Assembly (NCBI GenBank): GCA_001429255.1
Contig: LMJI01000001.1
Location: forward strand, 2,340,310-2,404,309
Direction of reading: 5' to 3'
DNA: 64,000 bases
Origin: Cellulomonas sp. Root930
Lineage (GTDB): Bacteria; Actinomycetota; Actinomycetes; Actinomycetales; Cellulomonadaceae
Below are positions 6,658-15,666 of the stretch, in pieces. A program made the position numbers and the translations under genes. Positions within the stretch are counted from its first letter, which is position 1, and every line of letters begins with the position of its first letter. The notes under the pieces are model-generated. The model did no database searches and was not told the DNA's origin. It was given only the letters and a program-made list of their open reading frames with translations.

Positions 6658-9249
6658 TCAGTCGACCGCGAGGGCCGCCACGGGCGAGGTGCGGGCGGCG
6701 GCCCGCCCGGGCAGCACCGAGGCGACCAGCCCCGCACCCAGCGCGACCGCCAGGAGGAGCGCCAGGTGCAGCCACGGGATCACCAGGACCACGTCCCCGA
6801 CCTCGCCGAAGACGACGACCGCACCGGCCCAGCCGTACAGCAGCCCGAGACCGGCACCGATCACCGCGCCCACGCCGGCGATGAGCATCCCCTCGACCGC
6901 GAGCATCCAGCGCAGCTGGCGTCGCGACAGCCCGATCGCCCGCAGCGTCGCCGACTCGCGTCGCCGCTCGAGGACCGAGAGCGACAGGGTGTTCGCGACG
7001 CCGATGAGGGCGATGACGACGGCCACGCCCAGCAGCCCGACCACGATCGCGAGGAGCGAGTCGATGACGGCCTCGTCGCTCGCCCGCTGGGCTCCCGCGC
7101 TGCTCACCTCGGCCGGGGTGTCGGGCAGCGCCGACCGGACCTCCTGGAGCACGAGCGCCGCGTCCGCGCCGGGGTCGAGCGCCACCCAGAGCATCGACAC
7201 GGGCGCCTCGGGCGCGAGCTCGTCGAGGGTGGCCGGCGTGACCAGCGCGTAGATCCCGCCCAGGTCGGAGGCCACCGGCTGGAGCGGGACCTCGGAGCCA
7301 CCGGGTGCGGGGTCCGACGTCTCCCACGCGGTCGCGTAGGCGGACACCGGGACGGTCGCGTCCGCAGCCTCGTCGGCGTACAGCTTGGGCAGGAGCAACG
7401 TGCCGTCGGCGAGGCCGTCCGCGGTGCGCGGGTCGCGCAGCACGTCCGTGGCCGCGCCGTCGGCGGGTGCGACCACCGTGATCCACGTGTCGTCCGTCAG
7501 CATGACCGGGGCGGCACGCATCTCGAGGACCGTGCCGACGCCGCCGACACCGGCCACGGCGTCGGTGACGTCGGCGGGCAGGGTCGCGTCCGCACCCAGG
7601 ACCGAGGCGTCGACGGTCAGGTCGACCGGGAAGTGCTCGTCCAGCTCCTGGGCCAGCGACACCCGGGCGCTCGCGGCGCCGGTGCTCATCATCGCGACGA
7701 GGGTGACGCCGATGAGCAGGGCGGCGCTCGTCGCGGCGGTCCGGCGCGGGTTGCGCACCGTGTTGGCCGCGGCGAGGCGGGCGCTGGTCCCGGTGCGGGC
7801 GAGCAGGCGCCCGGCGAACGACACGACCTTCGGCACCCAGAACACCGCGCCGAGCAGGAGTCCGACGAAGGAGAGCGCGCCGGCCAGCACGCCGACGCCG
7901 AGCAGCAGCGTGGGGTCCCCCCCGCCGGCGGTGGCCAGCACGGTGGCGAGCAGCAGGACGCCGACGCCCCCGAGCATGAGCAGCAGCGACGCGGCGAGCC
8001 GGACGCGGCCGGCGCGGGCGCCGACGGCGGGGGCGTCGGCGGGACGCAGGGCCGCGATCGGGGAGACCCGCGTCGCCTCCCGTGCCGGGACCAGGGACGC
8101 GAGCACCGTGACCAGCGTGCCCACGAGAAGCGGCACCAGCACCACGGGCAGCGTGACCTCGATGGTGCTGGGCAGCGGCACGCCGAGGTCCAGTCGGCCC
8201 AGCACGATCAGCGCCGTCTGCCCGAGGACCAGGCCGAAGACGAGCCCGACGACGGACGCGGTGGACCCGAGGATCGCCGCCTCGGTCAGCACGGAGCGGC
8301 GCAGCTGCCCCTTGCCGGCGCCGACGCAGCGCAGGAGCGCCAGCGTGCGGGTGCGCTGTGCGACGAGCACCTGGAAGGTGTTGGCGATGACGAGCGCCGC
8401 GACGAGCAGCGCCACGGACGCGAAGCCCAGGACGATGGTGACCAGCACGTTCCCGCCGTCGGAGAACTGCGAGACCGCCTCGGCGGCCGCCTGGTCCTTG
8501 GTGAGCACCGAGGCGCTCGGCACCACCGGTGCGAGCTCGTCGCGGAGCGTCTCGGGGCTGACGTCCGGGTTCGCGACCACCAGGAGGTCCGAGCCGAGCT
8601 CGGTGAGCGAGTCCGCCCCGGTCCAGCGCAGGAGGTCGGCGGTGGTGACCAGACCCGCCCCGCCCGCCTGCGACCAGGCGTTCGACCGGTCCGAGGCGAT
8701 GCCGGTCACCAGCACGTCCTCGTCGACGGTCTCCCAGGTCTCCTGGGGCGCGGCCGACTCGTCGGGGCCCGCCGTGGAGTCGTCCGCGGGCACGGGCGTG
8801 GTCCACCGGACCTGCACCGTGTCGCCCACGTCGACGCCGAGGGCCTTCGCCGTGGCGGAGGGCAGGGCGACCTCGCCCGCGGCGGACGGCAGGTCACCGT
8901 CCTCGACGGCCAGCGAGCTCAGCCGGGGGTCGTCGGTGGTGGGCAGGACGAGCTCCCAGCGGCTCGTGCCGCCCTTGCGGAACTCGATGCCGGTCGGGGC
9001 GAGCACCTCGGCGGACCGCACGTCCGCCAGCGCCCGCACGTCGTCGAGCTGGGCCGGCGTGAGCTCGCCGTTCACCACGACGTCGGCGTCGGCGTAGGTC
9101 GCCGTCACCGCGTCGTACCCGGTGCGGGTCATGACGTTGCCGGCGAGCAGCGTGGTGGCCAGAAACGCCGTGCCGATGGCGATCGCGACGGCGGCCGCGG
9201 TCAGCCGGCCGAGGCTGCGGCGCATCTGCGCCAGGGTGAGTCGCAGCAT
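6658..9249 (-). CDS. ABC transporter permease, two FtsX domains
   Basis: An 863-residue permease. It opens with a membrane helix (LTAAAVAIAIGTAFLATTLLA), then an extracellular domain, three helices around the first FtsX core (VTIVLGFASVALLVAALVIANTFQVLVAQRTRTLALLRCVG), a long second external domain and a second FtsX core (ANTLSLSVLERRRESATLRAIGLSRRQL) with three more helices. This is the MacB/FtsX exporter type with both halves in one chain, known for moving peptides, lipids or lipoproteins by mechanotransmission. The ATG overlaps the TGA of the ATPase gene by one base (TGATG), so the two are co-translated. Substrate is not predictable; the adjacent two-component system suggests regulation by envelope stress or an antibiotic. 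Confidence 0.9.
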   Translation of the reverse strand: MLRLTLAQMRRSLGRLTAAAVAIAIGTAFLATTLLAGNVMTRTGYDAVTATYADADVVVNGELTPAQLDDVRALADVRSAEVLAPTGIEFRKGGTSRWELVLPTTDDPRLSSLAVEDGDLPSAAGEVALPSATAKALGVDVGDTVQVRWTTPVPADDSTAGPDESAAPQETWETVDEDVLVTGIASDRSNAWSQAGGAGLVTTADLLRWTGADSLTELGSDLLVVANPDVSPETLRDELAPVVPSASVLTKDQAAAEAVSQFSDGGNVLVTIVLGFASVALLVAALVIANTFQVLVAQRTRTLALLRCVGAGKGQLRRSVLTEAAILGSTASVVGLVFGLVLGQTALIVLGRLDLGVPLPSTIEVTLPVVLVPLLVGTLVTVLASLVPAREATRVSPIAALRPADAPAVGARAGRVRLAASLLLMLGGVGVLLLATVLATAGGGDPTLLLGVGVLAGALSFVGLLLGAVFWVPKVVSFAGRLLARTGTSARLAAANTVRNPRRTAATSAALLIGVTLVAMMSTGAASARVSLAQELDEHFPVDLTVDASVLGADATLPADVTDAVAGVGGVGTVLEMRAAPVMLTDDTWITVVAPADGAATDVLRDPRTADGLADGTLLLPKLYADEAADATVPVSAYATAWETSDPAPGGSEVPLQPVASDLGGIYALVTPATLDELAPEAPVSMLWVALDPGADAALVLQEVRSALPDTPAEVSSAGAQRASDEAVIDSLLAIVVGLLGVAVVIALIGVANTLSLSVLERRRESATLRAIGLSRRQLRWMLAVEGMLIAGVGAVIGAGLGLLYGWAGAVVVFGEVGDVVLVIPWLHLALLLAVALGAGLVASVLPGRAAARTSPVAALAVD

Positions 9250-10037
9250 CAGAGGGCCACCTGGTCGATGGCGCGGAGGGCCTCGAGGCCCATGAGCACG
9301 GACTCGGGCGTGGGGTCGGCGATGTCGCCCGCGATCCGGCCGTCGGCGAGCAGGACCACCCGGTCCGCGTACGCGGCGGCCGTCGGGTCGTGCGTGACCA
9401 TGATGATGGTGCGGCCCAGCTCGCGCACCGAGCGCCGCAGGAAGCTGAGCACCTCGGCGCCCGAGCGGGAGTCGAGGTTGCCGGTCGGCTCGTCGGCGAA
9501 GACGACCTCCGGCTTGGCGATGAGCGCGCGGGCGATGGCCACCCGCTGCTGCTGCCCGCCGGACAGCTCGGCGGGCCGGTGGGTCAGGCGCTGACCGAGC
9601 CCGAGCGTGGACACGAGGGTGTCGAACCACTCCCGGTCGACGGCCGACCCCGCCAGCTCGAGCGGCAGCAGGATGTTCTGCTCGGCCGTGAACATCGGCA
9701 GCAGGTTGAAGCTCTGGAAGACGAACCCCACGCGGTCGCGGCGCAGGCGCGTCAGGGCGGTGTCGTCGAGAGACGTGATCTCGGTGGCGCCGAGCCGGGC
9801 GGTGCCCGCGGTGGCTCCGTCGAGACCGGCCAGGACGTGCATGAGCGTCGACTTGCCCGACCCGGACGGGCCCATGATCGCGGTGAACGCGCCGGCCGCG
9901 AAGTCGACGTCGACGCCGTCGAGCGCCCGGACCTCGGCGGCGCCCTTCCCGTAGACCTTGGTCAGCGACCGCGCGCTGACCGCCACGGTGGCCGGGGGGT
10001 GCGGGGTGTCCATCGGACGGAAGACGGTGGTGTCCAC
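9249..10037 (-). CDS. ABC transporter ATP-binding protein (MacB/LolD type)
   Basis: A 262-residue ATPase that powers the FtsX-type permease encoded directly downstream. Walker A GPSGSGKST (~residue 60), Q-loop FVFQSFNLLPMFT, signature LSGGQQQR, Walker B VVFADEPTGNLD and switch MVTHD are all intact. The start is GTG 10037, supported by AAGGAG seven bases upstream; ATG 10013 has no such site. The promoter just upstream carries an inverted repeat around its -10 (10067-10086). Confidence 0.92.
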   Translation of the reverse strand: MDTTVFRPMDTPHPPATVAVSARSLTKVYGKGAAEVRALDGVDVDFAAGAFTAIMGPSGSGKSTLMHVLAGLDGATAGTARLGATEITSLDDTALTRLRRDRVGFVFQSFNLLPMFTAEQNILLPLELAGSAVDREWFDTLVSTLGLGQRLTHRPAELSGGQQQRVAIARALIAKPEVVFADEPTGNLDSRSGAEVLSFLRRSVRELGRTIIMVTHDPTAAAYADRVVLLADGRIAGDIADPTPESVLMGLEALRAIDQVAL

Positions 10038-10066
10038 GAGCGGGCTCCTTCGAGTGCGGTGATGAC

Positions 10067-10086
10067 GCGTCCGACGCTACGGACGC
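10067..10086 (-). promoter_or_regulatory. -10 within a 7-bp inverted repeat, ABC operon promoter
   Basis: GCGTCCG-ACGCTA-CGGACGC is a perfect 7-bp inverted repeat with a six-base spacer. The spacer read on the minus strand is TAGCGT, a good -10, placing transcription about 30 bases before the ATPase start. A binding site directly over the -10 suggests regulation, perhaps by the neighbouring NarL-type regulator. Confidence 0.5.
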
Positions 10087-10141
10087 ACCCGCACGCGGCA
10101 CATCAGGCCGTGGTGTGGTCGTCCGTCATCCCGTGGGCCGA

Positions 10142-10858
10142 TCAGGACCCGGGCCGCACCAGACCGGTCTCGTACGCCACCACGACGGCCTGGACGCGAT
10201 CGCGGGCGTGCAGCTTGGCCAGGATGCGCCCGACGTGCGTCTTGACCGTGGCCTCGGCGACGAACAGGTCGGACCCGATCTCGGTGTTGGACCTGCCACG
10301 CGCCATGAGGACCAGCACCTCGCGCTCGCGGTCGGTGAGGTCGGCGACGGCCAGCCGCGCGGGGTCCGTCGGGGTGCCCGGCTCGTCGGGCGGCAGGGCG
10401 GTCACCAGGTGCTCGAGCAGCCGCTTGGTGCTGGACGGGGCGATCACGGCGTCCCCGCGGTGCACGGTGCGGATGGCGCCGAGCATCTCCTCGGGGGGCG
10501 CGTCCTTGAGCAGGAACCCGCTGGCTCCTGCCCGGATGGCCGACAGGACGTACTCGTCGAGGTCGAACGTGGTCAGGACGATCACGCGGGGTGCCGGGAG
10601 GTCCTCGGTGGCCCGTGCGGTGATCTGCGCCGTCGCGGTGAGGCCGTCCATGGTGGGCATGCGGACGTCCATGAGCACCACGTCGACCGGCCCGGTCGCC
10701 GTGCGCGCCGCGGGGTCGAGCGCACGGACCGCCTGCGCCCCGTCGCCGGCCTCGAGCACGACCTCGAGATCGGACTGCGAGTCGATGACCATCCGGAACC
10801 CGGCACGGACCAGCTGCTGGTCGTCGACGAGGGCGACGCGGATCGGGCTGTCGGTCAT
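10142..10858 (-). CDS. NarL/LuxR-family response regulator
   Basis: A 238-residue regulator. The receiver domain has the acidic pair VDD (~11-13), phospho-acceptor D64 in VLMDVRMP, and a conserved lysine in LLKDAPP. A C-terminal LuxR helix-turn-helix reads LTDREREVLVLMARGRSNTEIG...TVKTHVGRIL. Its ATG overlaps the stop of the upstream kinase gene by four bases (ATGA), so the pair is co-translated. It lies directly before the ABC transporter operon on the same strand and is the obvious candidate to control it. Confidence 0.93.
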   Translation of the reverse strand: MTDSPIRVALVDDQQLVRAGFRMVIDSQSDLEVVLEAGDGAQAVRALDPAARTATGPVDVVLMDVRMPTMDGLTATAQITARATEDLPAPRVIVLTTFDLDEYVLSAIRAGASGFLLKDAPPEEMLGAIRTVHRGDAVIAPSSTKRLLEHLVTALPPDEPGTPTDPARLAVADLTDREREVLVLMARGRSNTEIGSDLFVAEATVKTHVGRILAKLHARDRVQAVVVAYETGLVRPGS

Positions 10859-12162
10859 CGGGTGGCCTCGTCCTGGGTGGGCGACACGGGGGTCCTCTCG
10901 TCGGTGGGGGTGCGGCCGCTCGCGGCGTCCGCGGGGGTGGGCAGCTGGGCGCGGACCCGGAAGCCGCCGCCCGGTCGGGGGCCGGCGGTGACTGTCCCGC
11001 CGAACATCGTGGTGCGTTCGCGCATCCCGAGCAGACCCTGCCCGAGCCCGTCGGAGTCGGCGGAGGCACCCCGGCCGTCGTCGGTCACCTCGAGCACGAT
11101 CGCGTCGGGGAGCCACTGGACCAGCACGGTGACGAGGGGGTCGGGGCCGGCGTGCTTGAGCACGTTGGTCAGCGCTTCCTGCGCGATCCGGAACACGGTC
11201 AGCCCGGCGCCCGGCGGGAGGTTGCGGGGCTCGCCCATGCGCACGAGGGACGCGCGCAGGCCGCTGGCGCGGACCTGGTCGACGAGGGCGCCGATGTCGG
11301 ACTCCGCCGGCTGGGGGGCGAACCCCTGGGCGGCGCCGTGGCCCAGCCCGCCCGGACCGGGCAGCTCCGTCGTCTGCTCGCGGTCGTCGCTGCCGCGCAG
11401 GACGCCGAGGAGCCGGCGCATGTCGGTGAGGGCCGCGCGGCCCGTCTCGGCGATCGTGCCCAGCGCGCGGGTCGCGGCGCCGGGGTCCGCGTCCGCGGCG
11501 TACCGGCCCCCGTCGGCCTGCGCGATCATCACGGTCAGGGAGTGCGCGACGATGTCGTGCATCTCCCGTGCGATGCGGGCGCGCTCGGCCGCCGTCGCGA
11601 TCTGCGTCTGCTGGTCGCGCTCGACCTCGAGCCGCCGCGCGCGGTCGACGAGCGCCTCGATCGTCTCCCTGCGGGAGCGCCTGACCAGACCGAACGCCCA
11701 CACCGAGAGCGAGACCACGCCGGTGAACACGGCCGTCGAGACGGTGCCGGGGACGTCGAACCAGCCGTACATCGACAGGCCCAGCAGCACCGAGCCGACG
11801 AGCGCACCGACGATCGCCACCCGGTGCGCCCACCGGGGGCCGTGCACGGTGACGGAGTACAGGGCCACCAGCACGGCGAGGTCGGCGGGCACGACGAGCG
11901 GGGTCCAGAACGCGAGCTGCAGCAGTGCCGCGGTGTAGACCGCCGCGGCGGACGCGGCCGGGCGCACGCGTCGCCAGGCCAGCGGAGCGACGACCGCGAT
12001 GGAGATCAGCGGCGACGCGTACGACCGCATCGCGTTGCTCACCCCGTCGGCGATGTCCGTCGCCGTGACGACCATGAGGACGAGCAGGATGCCGGTGCCG
12101 GTGGCGTCGATGGCGAACCGGTGCGCCTCCTCCCAGCGCAGCAGGCGCTCCCATCTCGTCAC
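10855..12162 (-). CDS. NarL-type sensor histidine kinase
   Basis: A 435-residue membrane kinase. The N-terminal half carries about five hydrophobic helices; the HisKA_3 box reads ERARIAREMHDIVAHSLTVM, with the phospho-acceptor histidine in MHD. The ATPase has FRIAQEALTNVLKHA and GLLGMRERTTMFGGTV. The layout is that of DesK-like kinases paired with LuxR-type regulators. A linker around QTTELPGPGGLGHGAAQGF is low complexity. Many upstream starts are open in this frame, but TACCCT at 12169-12174 followed by six bases and GTG 12162 marks the start, with no ribosome site. Confidence 0.9.
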   Translation of the reverse strand: MTRWERLLRWEEAHRFAIDATGTGILLVLMVVTATDIADGVSNAMRSYASPLISIAVVAPLAWRRVRPAASAAAVYTAALLQLAFWTPLVVPADLAVLVALYSVTVHGPRWAHRVAIVGALVGSVLLGLSMYGWFDVPGTVSTAVFTGVVSLSVWAFGLVRRSRRETIEALVDRARRLEVERDQQTQIATAAERARIAREMHDIVAHSLTVMIAQADGGRYAADADPGAATRALGTIAETGRAALTDMRRLLGVLRGSDDREQTTELPGPGGLGHGAAQGFAPQPAESDIGALVDQVRASGLRASLVRMGEPRNLPPGAGLTVFRIAQEALTNVLKHAGPDPLVTVLVQWLPDAIVLEVTDDGRGASADSDGLGQGLLGMRERTTMFGGTVTAGPRPGGGFRVRAQLPTPADAASGRTPTDERTPVSPTQDEATR

Positions 12163-12168
12163 CCCACG

Positions 12169-12174
12169 AGGGTA
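12169..12174 (-). promoter_or_regulatory. -10 element, NarL-type kinase (leaderless)
   Basis: TACCCT on the minus strand, six bases before GTG 12162. Confidence 0.6.
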
Positions 12175-12303
12175 GGCGTGGCGGCACGCGACGGAGTGCT
12201 CCCGCAGGACGACCCGGACGCCCCGGTCGTCAACCCGTGGGGGCAGGTGGTTCACGTGGACATCTGTGCGTGCCCGTGTGGCGGTCAAGACCGTCCCATG
12301 ACC

Positions 12304-12309
12304 TAGCAT
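12304..12309 (+). promoter_or_regulatory. -10 element, OmpR-type regulator (leaderless)
   Basis: TAGCAT, six bases before ATG 12316. Confidence 0.6.
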
Positions 12310-12315
12310 GGGCGA

Positions 12316-13017
12316 ATGACCCAGGTGCTGCTGGCCGAGGACGATCCCGCGATTGCCGAGCCTTTGGCCCGCGCCCTCGGGCGTGAAGGTTATGACGTGC
12401 GCGTGCAAGGCACGGGTCAAGGTGCGATCGACGGTGCCGCCGCAGCCGACCTGGTCGTCCTCGACCTGGGCCTGCCGGACATGGACGGTCTCGACGTCGC
12501 CCGCGCCATCCGCAACCTCGGCCTGACCACCCCGTTGCTCGTGCTCACCGCGCGCGCCGACGAGGTGGACCTGGTCGTCGGGCTCGACGCGGGTGCCGAC
12601 GACTACGTCACCAAGCCGTTCCGGCTGGCCGAGCTGCTGGCGCGGGTGCGGGCGCTGCTGCGCCGCAGCGTCGGCGACCCGGCGGACGAGGACGAGCTGC
12701 ACGCGCAGAACGTGCGCGTCGACGTCGCCGCCCACCGCGCGTTCCAGGGGGAGCGGGAGCTGCACCTGACCGCCAAGGAGTTCGACCTGCTGCGCGTGCT
12801 CGTCGGCGCGGCGGGCACCGTCGTGGCGCGCGAGACGCTCATGCGTGAGGTCTGGGGCTCGGACCCGACGGGCTCCACCAAGACGCTCGACATGCACGTG
12901 TCCTGGCTGCGTCGCAAGCTCGGCGACGACGCCAACGCGCCCCGCTACGTCACCACGGTGCGCGGCATGGGCTTCCGGTTCGAGACCGGCGGCGCGGGCG
13001 CGTCCGAGCGGGCCTGA
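12316..13017 (+). CDS. OmpR-family response regulator
   Basis: A 233-residue regulator with acidic pocket AEDD (7-10), phospho-acceptor D50 in LVVLDLGLPDMDG, switch threonine in LTARAD and lysine in YVTKPF. The winged-helix domain (~130-225) has TAKEFDLLRVLVG and the recognition region SGSTKTLDMHVSWLRRKLG... followed by VRGMGFRFE. It is divergent from the NarL-type pair and sits three bases before its own kinase. The stimulus is unknown. Confidence 0.93.
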   Translation: MTQVLLAEDDPAIAEPLARALGREGYDVRVQGTGQGAIDGAAAADLVVLDLGLPDMDGLDVARAIRNLGLTTPLLVLTARADEVDLVVGLDAGADDYVTKPFRLAELLARVRALLRRSVGDPADEDELHAQNVRVDVAAHRAFQGERELHLTAKEFDLLRVLVGAAGTVVARETLMREVWGSDPTGSTKTLDMHVSWLRRKLGDDANAPRYVTTVRGMGFRFETGGAGASERA

Positions 13018-13020
13018 GCT

Positions 13021-14343
13021 TTGCGTCGTCGCGTCCTGCAGGCGACGATCGCGGCGGTCACCGTCGCGGTGGTCCTGCTCGGTTTTCCTCTGGCGTTCCT
13101 CGGTGCCCAGCTGGTCCGCGAGAACGAGATGCAGGCGCTCCAGTCGCGTGCCGTGGACGCCGCCCGTGCGGTGGACTTCCGGCTGGAGCAGGACATCGCC
13201 CTGACCGACCGGATGCTGGAGAACGCCGCGGGCGGGCCCGGCGACATCCCGGCCTCCGTCGTCGTGCAGGCGCCTGACGGCGAGGTGTACCGGGCGGGGG
13301 ACCGCATCCAGGGACGCAGCCTGTCCGTGCAGGTCGAGTCCGACACCGGCGCGAACGTCTTGCTGTACGTGTCCTGGTGGGACGTCTTCTGGCTGAGCGC
13401 CCGGGTCATCGCGCTCGTCGTCGTCGCTGCCGTCGTCGCGTTCGCGGCCGGCATCGCCATGGCGATCTGGCAGGCCAACCGGCTGACGGCCCCGCTCGTC
13501 TACCTGGCCGCCTCGGCCGAGCAGCTGGGTGCGGGGCAGGTGCGTCCGCGCCTGGAACCGTCGGGGGTCGAGGAGATCGACCTGGTCGCCGCCGAGCTCG
13601 CCCGCAGCGCCGACCGGATGGCCGGTCGCCTGGCCGCCGAGAGGCAGTTCGCCTCCGACGCCTCCCACCAGCTCCGGACGCCCCTGACCGCGCTCTCGAT
13701 GCGGCTCGAGGAGATCATGCTCGCCACCGACGACCCGACGGTCGGGGAGGAGGCGCGCATCTCGCTCGAGCAGGTCGAGCGCCTCGTCCGCGTGGTGGAC
13801 GACCTGCTGGCCAGCTCACGCCGGGTCGCGGGCGGCACCACGGAGGCCGTCCGGCTGTTCGAGGTGGTCCACCAGCAGGAGGAGGAGTGGCAGCCGACGT
13901 TCCAGGCGAACGGCCGCCGGCTCGTCGTCGACGTGGACCGCGCGACCCAGGTGCTCGCGACGCCCGGCGCGCTGGCGCAGGTGATCGCCACGCTCGTCGA
14001 GAACTCCCTGAAGCACGGCGCCGGCACGACGACCGTCCGGTCGCGGCCCGGCGGCCCCTCGGGTGCGGTGGTCATCGAGGTGGCGGACGAGGGAGCCGGT
14101 GTCCCCGACGACCTCGCCCCCCGGATCTTCGAGCGTTCCGTCACCTCGGGGAAGGGCACCGGCCTCGGGCTCGCGCTCGCCCGCGACCTCGCCTCCGCCG
14201 ACGGCGGCCGGCTCGAGCTCGCGCAGCGCCGGCCCGCGGTGTTCGCGCTGTTCCTGTCCGGCGTCCCGGCGTCCATGCGCCCCGACGTGGTGCTGCCGCT
14301 CGGTGCCGTGGTCTCCTCCCGCCCGGACCGTCGGCGGCGCTGA
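13021..14343 (+). CDS. Membrane sensor histidine kinase with HAMP-like linker
   Basis: A 440-residue partner of the preceding OmpR-type regulator, starting three bases after its stop with a TTG codon. TM1 spans ~8-30, an external sensor domain of about 90 residues follows, then TM2 at ~128-150 (ALVVVAAVVAFAAGIAMAIW) and a HAMP-like linker. The HisKA box is FASDASHQLRTPLTALSMRLEE with H216. The ATPase has LVENSLKHGAG, VADEGAGVP and GTGLGLALARDLASADGGRLEL. The TTG start is unusual but is the first codon giving the arginine-rich N-terminus before TM1. Confidence 0.9.
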   Translation: MRRRVLQATIAAVTVAVVLLGFPLAFLGAQLVRENEMQALQSRAVDAARAVDFRLEQDIALTDRMLENAAGGPGDIPASVVVQAPDGEVYRAGDRIQGRSLSVQVESDTGANVLLYVSWWDVFWLSARVIALVVVAAVVAFAAGIAMAIWQANRLTAPLVYLAASAEQLGAGQVRPRLEPSGVEEIDLVAAELARSADRMAGRLAAERQFASDASHQLRTPLTALSMRLEEIMLATDDPTVGEEARISLEQVERLVRVVDDLLASSRRVAGGTTEAVRLFEVVHQQEEEWQPTFQANGRRLVVDVDRATQVLATPGALAQVIATLVENSLKHGAGTTTVRSRPGGPSGAVVIEVADEGAGVPDDLAPRIFERSVTSGKGTGLGLALARDLASADGGRLELAQRRPAVFALFLSGVPASMRPDVVLPLGAVVSSRPDRRRR

Positions 14344-14406
14344 TCTGCCTGTCCCGTCTGTCCCGTATCGCCTGGTCTGTCGGTCCTCGGCGAGGAGTCT
14401 GCGGGA

Positions 14407-14412
14407 TACCGT
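14407..14412 (+). promoter_or_regulatory. -10 candidate for manA
   Basis: TACCGT lies 48 bases before the manA start, leaving room for a short leader with the AGGAG ribosome site. Two copies of CTGTCCCGT occur just upstream of it. Confidence 0.35.
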
Positions 14413-14460
14413 GATGCCACGCCTGGCCGACGAAGCACTGACCAGCAGGAGACGCCCATC

Positions 14461-15657
14461 GTGTACCGGATCACCCCCGCCACCCAGAGCTATTCCTGGG
14501 GTTCGACGACGGCGATCCCGGACGTGCTCGCCGTCGTGCCGGACGGGCGCCCGGTGGCCGAGGCGTGGTTCGGCGCCCACATGAGCGCCCCCGCGATCGC
14601 GGAGACCACCGACGGCCCGCGTCGCCTGGACGAGATCATCGACGAAGACCCCGACCTCCATCTGGGGGCGGACGTCACGTCACGGTTCGGTGCGCACCTG
14701 CCGTACCTGCTCAAGATCATCGCGGCCGACGCGCCCTTGTCGCTGCAGGTGCACCCCACGCTCGATCGCGCGCGGGCCGGCTTCGCGGCCGAGGACGCGG
14801 CGGGTATTCCGGTCTCGGCCCCCGAGCGCAGCTACCGGGACCGCAACCACAAGCCCGAGATGATCTACGCGCTGAGTCGACTGGACGCCATGGTGGGCTT
14901 CCGCGCTCCTCGGCGGGCGGCTGAGCTCCTCGCCGGCCTGGACGCGCCTCTCGCGGCCGACCTCCACGCCATCCTCGTCGCGGATCCGACCTCCGAGGGC
15001 GTCCGCGCCGCGTTCGAGTGGCTGCTGCGACCCGACACCCGTCCCGGGGAGGCCGACGTCGCCAAGTTCGCGGAGGCGTGCGCCCGCCGGCTGGCCGACG
15101 GCTCACCGTCGCCGCGGACCGACCGGACGGTCAGACGACTGGTCGCCGCCTACCCGGGCGACCCCGGTGCGGTCACGTCCGTCCTGCTCAACCCGGTGAC
15201 CCTGAACCCCGGGGAGGCGCTGTTCGTGCCAGCTGGCACCGTCCACGCCTACCTGCACGGGGTCGGCGTTGAGATCATGGCGAACTCGGACAACGTGCTG
15301 CGCGCGGGCCTGACCAGCAAGCACGTCGACGTCGACGAGCTGCTCCGCAACGTCGACTGCGTGGCCGCGCCGCCCATCCGGATCGCCCCGGAGAAGGTGT
15401 TCACGTCGACCCGGATCTTCTACGCACCGGTGGACGACTTCGAGCTCTCGGTCACGCGTCTCACGGACGAAGGGTCGGCACGGGTGCCCGGGCGCGGTCC
15501 GCGGATCGTGCTCTGCCTCGAGGGCGAGGTGGAGATCGAGGCCGCGGACGGTCGGCGGACGGTGCTCACCCAAGGCCAGGCGGTCTTCGCTCCCGCGTCC
15601 GACGGCGCGCTGACCGCGTCCGGGGACGCCGTGATCGTGCAGGCTGACGTTCCCTGA
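14461..15657 (+). CDS. manA: Mannose-6-phosphate isomerase, class I
   Basis: A 398-residue zinc enzyme interconverting fructose-6-phosphate and mannose-6-phosphate. The family start is clear (YRITPATQSYSWGSTTAIPDVL), as are PYLLKIIAADAPLSLQVHPT with the zinc-binding Gln and His, NHKPEMIYAL, and the late FVPAGTVHAYLHGVGVEIMANSDNVLRAGLTSKHVDV segment. The GTG start follows AGGAG by nine bases. Together with phosphomannomutase at 60.9 kb it would feed GDP-mannose synthesis. It is convergent with the GtrA gene, nine bases apart. Confidence 0.95.
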   Translation: MYRITPATQSYSWGSTTAIPDVLAVVPDGRPVAEAWFGAHMSAPAIAETTDGPRRLDEIIDEDPDLHLGADVTSRFGAHLPYLLKIIAADAPLSLQVHPTLDRARAGFAAEDAAGIPVSAPERSYRDRNHKPEMIYALSRLDAMVGFRAPRRAAELLAGLDAPLAADLHAILVADPTSEGVRAAFEWLLRPDTRPGEADVAKFAEACARRLADGSPSPRTDRTVRRLVAAYPGDPGAVTSVLLNPVTLNPGEALFVPAGTVHAYLHGVGVEIMANSDNVLRAGLTSKHVDVDELLRNVDCVAAPPIRIAPEKVFTSTRIFYAPVDDFELSVTRLTDEGSARVPGRGPRIVLCLEGEVEIEAADGRRTVLTQGQAVFAPASDGALTASGDAVIVQADVP

Positions 15658-15666
15658 GCAGGTCCT

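Noticed and set aside
5599..9594. A 1331-residue open frame on the plus strand
   Set aside because: It is the antisense of the FtsK-like and ABC transporter genes; its composition (Arg, Gly, Asp, His repeats) is typical of shadow frames in high-GC DNA.
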